Assembly: GCA_037039925.1 (NCBI GenBank)
Contig: JAXRKP010000119.1
Location: 207,501 to 271,500, forward strand
Source: Doris montereyensis
Taxonomy: Eukaryota; Mollusca; Gastropoda; Nudibranchia; Dorididae
Direction: 5' to 3'
DNA: 64,000 bases
Below the pieces are notes generated by a model. The model did not search any database. It was not told where the DNA came from and worked only from the letters and a program-made list of their open reading frames with translations. Below, piece by piece: positions 46,840-64,000 of this stretch. How positions within the stretch are numbered: the first letter of the stretch is position 1; the number at the start of each line of letters is the position of its first letter. The translations under genes and the position numbers were made by a program.

Positions 46840-47045
46840 ACTATCTCTATCTCTATCTATGTCTGTCTTGGTCTCTCTTTCTGTCTCATTCTCTCTCTCT
46901 CTCTGATTCTTTTTCTCTGACTCTCTAATTTTATCTGTGTTTCTCTTTTTCTCTCTGTGTCTCACACTTTTTATCTCTGTCTCTATCTCTCTCTGTTTCT
47001 AATTCTGTCTGTCTGTCTTTCTTTCTTTCTTGTCTACCCTCCCTA
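46840..47045. repeat. Degenerate pyrimidine-rich (TCTC/TCTG) tract
   Basis: CTATCTCTATCTCTATC, then irregular CT/CTGT words to about 47040. Low complexity. Confidence 0.85.
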
Positions 47046-47092
47046 TCATTGTATACAAGTTTTGAAGAACATGCATCTCCATTGATTTAAGT

Positions 47093-47345
47093 AAAGTAAC
47101 GTTCCTTCAAGGCCCATAGAGCTGGAGCTGTCCCAATTTCTATAACGTGAAGCTGAACAGGTGACAATAATCACCTCCTGACCAGGACACTAGTCTGACG
47201 AGGAGTTTGCTAATGCTTGTACCCATTTGCAATTGGGTAGAGTGAGAAAGTGTGTGTTACGTGTGTTTCGGACCTGTTTTTGCTGGGATTTGAACTCAGG
47301 CCTCATGATCCTAAGTCCGGCAGCCTATCGATCACAACGCACTCT
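47093..47345 (-). repeat. SINE family B copy
   Basis: GTTCCTTCAAGGCCCATAGA, GTGACAATAATCACCTCCTG, TACCCATTTGCAATTGGGTA and GCCTCATGATCCTAAGTCCG in reverse-strand family order. Confidence 0.75.
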
Positions 47346-47479
47346 CCATCAATTTGGGGCCTATTAAATGTTTATAAGTGTATCTTTGGATCCAACAAAC
47401 TTTAAGTTTTCCTTTCAACAACGTAAAAAACTGTCAAATTCTACAGTTTACAGTTACAGGCTTGCCATGGCATCAACTA

Positions 47480-47622
47480 CACGGCTGGTTGGCAGGTGTT
47501 GCTGGTAGGTCCTACTTCTTTCCTTTTCTTTTTTTCCCCACTATCTTATCTTTTCAGCTTGCTGTTTCCTCTATTCACCCTGAGATCAATGGTGAATAGG
47601 GTAAATCAAAGAAACAGACAAA
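47480..47622 (+). repeat. Dispersed repeat family D copy
   Basis: GGCTGGTTGGCAGGTGTTGC, GGTAGGTCCTACTTCTTTCC, CAGCTTGCTGTTTCCTCTAT and CACCCTGAGATCAATGG, then GGGTAAATCAAAG. Confidence 0.7.
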
Positions 47623-47942
47623 AGCATCAACTACACCACGTTTTTCTGTTCTGTATTTTTGGACATGCATGTTATACCCCGGTGATATCAAGTATGATTA
47701 TTAGATCGAGTCAGTAATCAATGCTGAGATTTACGCGGGTAGGTATGGACAATACTATTCTGACTTTTTAATTATAAATCCTGTTTAAAAGTGGTTTAGG
47801 TGAGTGAAAATTCTACTCAAAACATGGGAAAACAAAAAATATTGTTGATTTAATGTCACGTCTGGTAGAAATCTTTCTTAAATGAAAACAATCTTGAGAT
47901 TATTTTAGAACATAGGAGGAGGGGGGGGGGGGGGGGGGGTAT

Positions 47943-48257
47943 TGCTTTTTGATTTAATTTACCCATATCCACAACTAAGGTGATCTCAGGTTTTTGATAG
48001 GATTTTAATTTTGTCCAGACTGCCTTGTAAACAGCCAAGGGATCTTTAATGTGCACAGTGTTGTGATCTGTACACAGGACCTCCTTTTATCATCCATATC
48101 CGATGGGACTAGGTGTTGATCTACCTACCTGGATCAGGGGGATAGATTTTACTCAAAACAATTTGAGAAAATTTTTCAACCATCGAAGGCTTGAACCCAC
48201 TACCTTTTGGTTGAGAGGCCAACACCTTGCCTCTGGACTACCGAGTCCCCGGAGGCA
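47943..48257 (-). repeat. SINE family A, near full-length copy
   Basis: TTTACCCATATCCACAACTA, CAGACTGCCTTGTAAACAGC, TGTACACAGGACCTCCTTTT, TATCCGATGGGACTAGGTGT and CACCTTGCCTCTGGACTACC in reverse-strand order. An 18-base G run sits just before it (47922-47939). Confidence 0.8.
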
Positions 48258-48715
48258 TTGCAGTGACGCCATGCTCCCCATTTTACAAGTATGGCCCTGT
48301 ATATTATAGGTAAATCAGGACACGACCAACTTTTGTAATATTTTTGGGGATTTACCAATTGACCTATTTGATATCACCATTCCGCTGAAATTGAAATGTC
48401 ATAAGACTCTTGTGGAAAAACCCCAGAAATATGTCTTCAAAATTTCACTGCTATCGTTCGTACACACAGACAAAATGAAAACAAAAAATGCCATGGATGT
48501 ATATACGGAGTAATTATCTTCTTTCCTTCATTAATCATGGTTGCATTGATGGAAAAAAGCTTTGAATTTGATTTAGAATTTACATTATCTTCATTAATTA
48601 TATGGTAGGCCTGGCAAACTAATACCATGTAAGGCTGTGGTCATAGTGTCAATGTCAAGTCAAGCTAGGTTCTAGATTGGGCTGGACATCCTTATATCAG
48701 TAGACTTATAAAGAT

Positions 48716-49062
48716 AAAAGGAAAAGATGGATTTATAGTGCGGTAACCCAGCACAAACGCAGGCTCACCGAACCGCATCACTAATTTATCCTCAGCATGC
48801 CATTTTGTTCAAAGTCCTCTCAACTCCCGGGGGAGCTTACAGTACATACCTGTTAGGCTTTTCGTACTAACAATCTTGACAAGATCTTTCTTTACCTATA
48901 GCTGTACTCATTCACACCGGAGTCAAGTGAGGAAAATAAAGTGAAATACCTTTCCTAAGAGTACAACGTTGTGAAAAAAACCCCACCTGTGCCAAATCCG
49001 AGGGGCTTGAACCAGAAGTACAAGCTGACAACACTACGGTCAGCTAGCTACAATGCCTCATG
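48716..49062 (-). repeat. Dispersed repeat family C, full-length copy
   Basis: GATGGATTTATAGTGCGGTA, AACGCAGGCTCACCGAACCG, TTGTTCAAAGTCCTCTCAAC, ACAAGATCTTTCTTTACC, GAGTACAACGTTGTGAAAAA and GGGGCTTGAACCAGAAG. This is the most complete example with 13478-13835. Confidence 0.7.
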
Positions 49063-49277
49063 GCCTGCTTAGCCTTACAATTATCATATAACATTTTTGG
49101 TTACATCTTATACTTAGCTTTGACTTTGATACACGTAAAAGCTGTTTGCTTTTATTGATGACTAGACACTAACCGATGTAATCATAGACACAGCTGTGGC
49201 ATTCAAGGCCTGTCATCCACAATTATACAGTTTTTACCTGTGGTCTTTGTCTCAATTACCTTGATCTCATTTATCAG

Positions 49278-49378
49278 TGGATGGTTGGTTGCTGGCTGTT
49301 ACTGGGAGATCTAGATCCTACTTCTTTCCTTTCCCTCTTTTAATTGTCTTTCATCTTGCAGATTACTTGCATAAATGG
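49278..49378 (+). repeat. Dispersed repeat family D, fragment
   Basis: GATGGTTGGTTGCTGGCTGT, CCTACTTCTTTCCTTTCCCT and TTTCATCTTGCAG match the front and middle of family D. Confidence 0.6.
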
Positions 49379-49379
49379 A

Positions 49380-50320
49380 ACCGGCTCTAGCTGTTCATAA
49401 ATATTTGGATTTGTTATCCTTTATCTCCATGTAAAATTTTACACAACGAAATTTGTCATTCGTTTACTCTAAACCTATGCTTAATACGCAATATCAATAT
49501 CAGAGAACTCAAGGATGGTCCAGACAATCTTATTGAGTCCAAGTTTTTCTGAAACTTTCAAGTGGTTTTTGTTTTTCATACCCAGGGTCAAATCGTCTTA
49601 TCCAACATCTCATTCTCAGTTATCCAACATTTTTTTCAGGAATGGGCAGTATCAGATAACTAGCAGTAGTTTGCATCTTATCTGTCCCCTTTCGAACACT
49701 CCCCCCATCCCTAAAAAGACCCAAAAAACTCAACTAACAAGAAAAAACCCCAAAATAAAATTTAAAACAATAAGTGATCACCCTGAAAAAAAAATGAATA
49801 TATAAATATAAAAACTCAAAATTAGAAAGCATACATTAGAACCCCTCATTCTTCCCACCCCCACACACAAGAAACAATTTAAATTATGAAAAACAAAATT
49901 CACTTGAAGAAAACATTAACAAAAAGTTTATAAAAGATGCTTTGAAGTCACAGGAAATTTATTTTCATTTGCGAACAATTACAAAATGCTAAAGAGAAAA
50001 ATTACGTAAAATTGCATATAACAACCGTGGAACAAAAGAAAATTCACACAAGAATAAAAATAGAATCCGAAATTTTAAAAAACAAGGTAAAAATTGAAAC
50101 TAGGCAGGGAGCTAAAAGAGATAGCAAAATTGTAAAAATGGAAATGGCAACTACTGAAGCATCTCAATCACATTTGACAAATTCATAGCAATACTAATAA
50201 TAGATATATTATTCGTATCACATTAATAAAAAATATATATATCTTATAAATTTGATCATGGGGAAATGGAAATAATACTACTATTATCACAATGGCGAAA
50301 TATGACAATAAGTGACAACT
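49380..50320. other. AT-rich intergenic sequence, nothing recognised
   Basis: A-rich composition from about 49720 to 50320 and no supported feature. Confidence 0.45.
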
Positions 50321-50325
50321 CCACT

Positions 50326-50370
50326 AATAAAGACAGAACTAACACGTGACGTGTTTGTTCTGTCTTTATA
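50326..50370. repeat. Short near-perfect palindrome (hairpin)
   Basis: AATAAAGACAGAACTAACAC is followed by GTGACGTGTTTGTTCTGTCT and TTATA. The arms pair over about 20 bp with one mismatch and almost no loop. Function unknown. Confidence 0.75.
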
Positions 50371-50589
50371 CAATAAAACTGAAATTCAAATTCAGATTGG
50401 CAATGCCACATTTCTCTCTATCAGGAATAAGTACATTGTTCTGTGCTAGATCCTGCCCGGGCCAGTGTCAGTTTGACTATCGGCACCTACAGCTTACATC
50501 AGTATGTGACGGACACCTGCAGACCGGTCGCCGCCTTGACCAGATCAAAGGCAACCAATGGGAAGAAGAGTTATTTTAGAAAATGTTTC

Positions 50590-52240
50590 CACTAATAAAA
50601 GACTAATGATGGTCTGGAATAAAACTGAATTAGACCTAATTGTTTGATGTAATTGTAACGGCTATCTAGTCTAGTGTTGTGATCAGTAGGAAAAGGGAAG
50701 ACGAATAGAATTTTTAGTTTAAAGAAATGCACAGCTTCATTCCGTCTTATCTTTTCTATACATCCTCCTCCCTCCCGTTTGAGTCTGAGCTGTAAGCCTA
50801 AGGGCATGAGCGAAAAGCGTTACAAAATGAGTATCTTCTTTATACCCCATGTTTTCATCTTAGAGACTGTGGCTGAGTAGTGAGACTAAGAGGCTGTTTT
50901 TTTTTACTGTTTCCTGCATACTGGCCTCTTAGGCGTAGATGTCTGTAGCACATAGCACAGGCCAAGGATTTTACAGTGCACAACCTGGGAATGATGACAG
51001 AGTTGGAAGTCTAGTTATTTCAATTTTGAGAAATTTGCTTTCAAAGTTTTGTACATGCTCTAGTTTTACTACTGTTGCTTCTAAAACATCAATTAATATT
51101 AATATCACGTCAAATCAAGGTAAGACACCTCTGAAACCACCACAGATGAATGATGATAACCTCAGAAGTAGAACATTATGTGTAACTCTATTTTGCTGAT
51201 GAAGATGACTTAGGACTTTGGCATTCACAGGCCATGTGCGTGCTAACAAAGGTGCATAAGGGAGTCATCTTTCACAGCTGCCAAAACAAAAGTTGTAAAT
51301 AAGGTACATGACTCTGAACATTGCTACCATTTGTGAAGATATCCATACAATAAATAGAACATTTTAATTTGCTTTATTTCGTTTTGAAATATATTGCTAA
51401 ACTAGATGAAGTTAATTAAGAGAAAGCAGTAAGATAAAAAACTTACAAAAAGAGGAAGGACGTACACAGAATATCAATCAACTATATGTAGATAATACAA
51501 AGAAACCACAAAACAAAAATCGCCCCCACCCCAAAAAAAGCCAAGACAAAATTCCAAACCCTACACCCACCCCCCCTCCAAAATGAGAAAAAATCAACAA
51601 CCAAAGAATACCCCCCCCCCCCCCCCGACATTAATTTGCTTTTATTTTCAAGTCTTTAGGTGTACCAAATAAACAAATTCCAACAAAAATGTGTTGCAAT
51701 GAATAAAAAAAGAAAGAAAGAACAAAAAAAAAAAAAAAAGACTAGACGGATCCACTGTGTTCATAAACAGTAACAGAGTTTCAAGCCTGGTGCAGCTAAT
51801 GTAAATGATTGTTGCCATTCCAATGTCAAACAGATTTCAGTGTCACATGAAATGAGACAACATACTGTTTATTGGTGTGGTAAATAAGCGCAGGAAGACA
51901 ATTCCTCCTTTCACAACTGGTATTTCCAACTTGCCAGTCTAACACTTTGTCACTCAAAGGAAACTTTACAAAGCATAGGCCTGTGTGTATTCATTTACTG
52001 AGGATGCAATTTTTAATTCAAAATAAACTGCCAGCTATGTAAATTTTTAATAGCCCTGACGAGTATCCATGCATGTATATATATATATATTTATATATAT
52101 ATAGAGACAAAGATAGATAGATAATATATATTCAATAAATATAAATATTGTTCAATCAACAAAACGTTATATTTGTAAATACAATTTTACTATCTTTGAT
52201 ACCCCTTTGAAATTCAATGTAAAAATAAGTTTATGAACAT
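50590..52240. other. Intergenic sequence, nothing recognised
   Basis: Contains C runs (about 51568-51580 and 51611-51626) and A runs (51726-51739). Open frames up to 86 codons have no family signature. A GC-richer patch just upstream (50445-50560) was considered as an exon but not supported. Confidence 0.4.
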
Positions 52241-52244
52241 CTCA

Positions 52245-52288
52245 GTTAATTAATAATAATAATCATTATAGAAATCATTATAGTAATC

Positions 52289-52320
<32 letters not shown>

Positions 52321-52336
52321 TAATAATAATAATAAT
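52245..52336. repeat. ATT microsatellite, left part (split)
   Basis: AAT triplets interrupted by the TA-flanked element; the matching right part is at 53119-53163. Confidence 0.9.
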
Positions 52337-52337
52337 A

Positions 52338-53115
52338 CAGTGGAACCTCTCTAATCGGGAACCCGGGGAATCGGGAAACCCCAGCAATCAGGAAGAAATC
52401 CCAGGGAACAGAATTTTTTATATAATTAACCTCTCTGTTAATCGGGACAATTTTTCACGAGCGTGCATTGATTATGACCACCATTTCCCCATTAATTATT
52501 TATTCCAACACTCACTTGTTATCCAAATTTTACCTCAAACAAAACTTCAATTATTACGTTAGTACTACACGTGTTATACATTAAATAATATGTACATAAT
52601 GTCATAAGTACCAGTACACGATGAAATAAGCCAGACGACACACCAGACATCCATTACCCAGATGCGAAATCAGGCGTTGAGCATGCCCTTACTCGTCCAT
52701 CTAACAATACAGTGCAGTGTTGATATTGGGTGACGTTTAAAAAGCAGAGTCGTGCGCTGTTTTAGCCTTTTATTGCCCGCTTATCCTGGCAGTCATAGGT
52801 TTGAACACGCAAGGAGATAATTAAGCAATCCACATTGCATTTTTAATTACGCGTCTTATGTATCTACCGTCCAACAATGCTCGATTGTGAGTGATACCAC
52901 TGATGAATGCCATGTTAGTTTAAATTTTATCAACTGGTTGAGTGGCTAAATAAATTGTTCATTTAATTCTATATTTTATCACTCACAGAAGGGCTTAAGT
53001 ACTTAAAACTGTTGAGGAAAAACCAAAATCCCTAGGTCCCCAGCCAATCGGGAAACCTGGCTAATTGGGACTATTTTGCAATCCACCAAAATTTTCCGAT
53101 CAGAACAGTTCCTCT

Positions 53116-53116
<1 letters not shown>
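52338..53116. mobile_element. Non-autonomous pogo/Tigger-like DNA transposon
   Basis: The left end CAGTGGAACCTCTCTAATCG and the reverse complement of the right end CAGAGGAACTGTTCTGATCG match at 15 of 20 bases. The element is bounded by TA on both sides (52336-52337 and 53117-53118), and both outer flanks are the same AAT microsatellite. TA duplication and a CAGTSGAACCTC-like terminus are typical of the pogo/Tigger branch of Tc1/mariner (family knowledge). The 779 bp contain no transposase. Subterminal AATCGGGAA words recur near both ends. Confidence 0.8.
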
Positions 53117-53118
<2 letters not shown>

Positions 53119-53155
<37 letters not shown>

Positions 53156-53163
53156 TAATAATA
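53119..53163. repeat. ATT microsatellite, right part (split)
   Basis: AAT triplets directly after the transposon, continuing the tract that ends at 52336. Confidence 0.9.
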
Positions 53164-53164
53164 A

Positions 53165-54090
53165 ATGTTGAAAGGGCACTTAATCTGCTAAAAGAGTCAT
53201 GAACTGTTAATATTATGCTCATAATTTCAGGAATCTGCATAATATGGAAAATATGTAGTATAGAAATATAAAGGTAATTTCTTCCTAAATCTATGACAGA
53301 AACATACAAAAACACGACACTCACTTAATCACACTTAATGAGTGCCTGAGAATGATCAATGGAAATGTAAAATCCTGGGGAGATGAAAATTCAATGGCAC
53401 TTGCACATAAGTTTTATACGATTTATAAAGAAAATAAAATGAAAAACACAACGCAACAAAAACATATCACGTATTTGTAAGATATTTGTCATGGATGTGC
53501 TCTGAATGATCTTCAGGAAATGAAATTTTATACAAAAAGTGACTAGTTTATAATGTACAATAAAATATCTTCAGTTGTCTCACGTTGTGAATGGAATTGA
53601 TTTACATTGTTTTCAAATTATGTACATGAAATAATTTACATCACATTGAACATTCCTAGGTCAAAGAAAGATATGGAGAATTCAGTTAAGTTCCCAGTTG
53701 CTGGCTGACCATGACAAAACAAAGGTATGGTTGATGAACGGGTCTGGTCGCGGCTGGTTGTCAGTCTGTAAGCCTGGAACGTAGTCTAGGTTGGGGTGAA
53801 AAGTCTGACGCAGACAAAACAAATAGAGTAATGTGAGAAATGGAAGAGAACACAAAAGAGAGAGAGGGATAATTGACTATCAAAGTTGCAATTATTTGTT
53901 GCATTAAAAGGAATTTTTAATATTTCATATTCTCACTGAGACTGAATGCAAATTAAAAACACATAAAAAAGTAGAGAAAAATGAATCACAGCAGCTAAAA
54001 CAATTTATAGTGAATATCTCAAAATATTATCCACACTATTGTTTCTAATAGATCACAATTTGCTTTAAGGTCACACTTTCATAACAAAGT
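53165..54090. other. Probable 3' flank or 3' UTR of the propeller gene
   Basis: AT-rich sequence with no exon signal. The reverse-strand transcript's end could lie here, but no poly(A) signal can be singled out. Confidence 0.35.
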
Positions 54091-54094
54091 TCCA

Positions 54095-54480
54095 TTTAGT
54101 TGTCTCTTTCTGGGACATCTCATTGTTTCTTTCTGGAACATTTCATTGTCTCTTTCTGGGACATTTCATTGTCTTTTTCTGAGACATTTAGTTGTCTCTT
54201 TCTTCAACTTTTTATTGTCTCTTTCTAGAACATTTCATTGTCTCCTTCTGTGACACTTCATTGTCTCTTTCTGGGACATTTCATTGTCTCTTTCTGAGAC
54301 ATTTCGTTGTCTTTGAGACATTTCAAGATCTTTTCTGGGACATTCTGTTATATTAGTCTGAGGCATTTCATTGTCTCCTTCTGAGACATTTTCATTGTCT
54401 CTGAAACATTTCATTGTTTCAGTCTGGGATATTTCATTAAAGACAGGTCTCGGATTTTTACATTGTCCCAGTTTGAGTCA
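54095..54480 (+). repeat. 23-bp minisatellite next to a stop codon
   Basis: The unit is TTTCATTGTCTCTTTCTGGG plus ACA, about 16 degenerate copies. It ends about 15 bp before the stop codon of the reverse-strand gene, so it probably forms the first part of that gene's 3' UTR (as CAATGAAATGTCCCAGAAAG). Confidence 0.9.
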
Positions 54481-54494
54481 TTCAATTCATTTGA

Positions 54495-63120
<8,626 letters not shown>

Positions 63121-63164
63121 CTAAGTAGGAGAGAAGATCCCATGAAATGAGGGAGTTTTCACTA

Positions 63165-64000
63165 CAGTGCAATGACAATGCAATGGTTCCTAGGATAAAG
63201 TTAATACACATATTCAATGAAAATGCAATGGTTCCTAGTAAAAACACATCCAATGACAATGCAATGGTTCCTAGTAAAAACACATCCAATGACAATGCAA
63301 TGGTTCCTAGTAAAAGCACATCCAATGACAATGCAATGGTTCCTTGAGAAAGTAAAAATACATTCTATGACAATGCAATGGTTCCTAGTAAAAACACATT
63401 CAATGACAATACAATGGTTCCTAGGAGAAAGTAAAAATACATTCAATGACAATACAATGGTTCCTAGGAGAAAGTAAAAACACATTCAATGACAATACAA
63501 TGGTTCCTAGGAGAAAGTAAAATACATTCAATGACAATGCAATGGTTCCTAGGATAAAGTAAAAAACACATCCAATGACAATGCAATGGTTCCTAGTAAA
63601 AACACATTCAATGACAATGCAATGGTTCCTAGTAAAAACACATTCAATGACAATGCAATGGTTCCTAGTAAAAACACATTCAATGACAATGCAATGGTTC
63701 CTAGGATAAAGTAAAAACACATCCAATGACAATGCAATGGTTCCTAGTAAAAACACATCCAATGACAATGCAATGGTTCCTAGAAAAACACATTCAATGA
63801 CAATACAATGGTTCCTAGTAAAAACACATCCAATGACAATGCAATGGTTCCTAGTAAAAACTCATCCAATGACAATGCAATGGTTCCTAGAAAAACACAT
63901 TCAATGACAATACAATGGTTCCTAGTAAAAACACATCCAATGACAATACAATGGTTCCTAGTAAAAACACATCCAATGACAATGCAATGGTTCCTAGTAA
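63165..64000 (+). repeat. 36-bp minisatellite reaching the window end
   Basis: The unit is CAATGACAATGCAATGGTTC, then CTAGTAAAAACACATC. Variant units carry GGATAAAG or GGAGAAAG before the A run, lengthening them by about 8-10 bp. About 21 copies are visible and the array continues past the edge. It lies in an intron of the propeller gene, about 45 bp from the exon at 63026-63120. Confidence 0.97.

Noticed and set aside
50346..50579. A possible exon in the GC-richer patch with reading ISTLFCARSCPGQCQFDYRH
   Set aside because: A CAG acceptor-like site exists, but no donor in phase, no family match, and alternative frames are equally plausible.

Overview
This window looks like nuclear DNA of an invertebrate, most likely a mollusc. 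That is an inference from three things: interrupted genes with GT-AG introns, a very heavy load of microsatellites, minisatellites and tRNA-derived SINE-like repeats, and many decayed non-LTR retrotransposon pieces. No bacterial or organellar organisation is visible.

Only two protein-coding genes can be supported. The first, on the + strand at 11138-43339, is an 11-exon gene for a class III PLP enzyme of the ETNPPL/PHYKPL group. Its residues favour ethanolamine-phosphate phospho-lyase. All intron borders obey GT-AG and all phases fit, but several exons carry single-base shifts and one carries an in-frame TAA. The copy given here is therefore either a recent pseudogene or an incompletely corrected consensus. 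The second gene, on the - strand, enters from the right edge. Its last four exons (63120 down to 54495) encode the C-terminal beta-propeller of a protein that may be a LRRK1-like ROCO kinase. It also carries two one-base shifts. The two genes are convergent (tail to tail), with about 11 kb between their stop codons.

Layout: 1-600 CTG/CTA triplet repeats; 756-970 a fold-back element; 2033-4015 a 43-bp satellite, with relics of the same family in the opposite orientation at 4610-6400; 4181-4356 a second fold-back element; 4870-7505 long microsatellites; 8700-9940 a reversed LINE; 10850-11217 promoter and exon 1 of the ETNPPL-like gene. Its first intron (18.9 kb) holds a LINE, SINEs, a 3.95-kb minisatellite built on runs of G (18723-22672), a 42-bp array with symmetric GAAC/GTTC motifs (25930-28070) and a 770-bp GA tract. 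Exons 2-11 lie at 30093-43339, separated by SINEs and a 43-bp array. From 43340 to 54490 there are mostly repeats and a TA-flanked DNA transposon. From 54495 to the end, the propeller gene's introns hold 44-, 26-, 55/66- and 36-bp tandem arrays and a pair of MITEs.

The striking feature is the number of independent tandem arrays (at least twelve, units of 23-66 bp). One of them (59060-60010) can be traced to the end of a dispersed repeat present elsewhere in the window. I found no evidence of a new multi-gene system; the most unusual material is the repeat biology.
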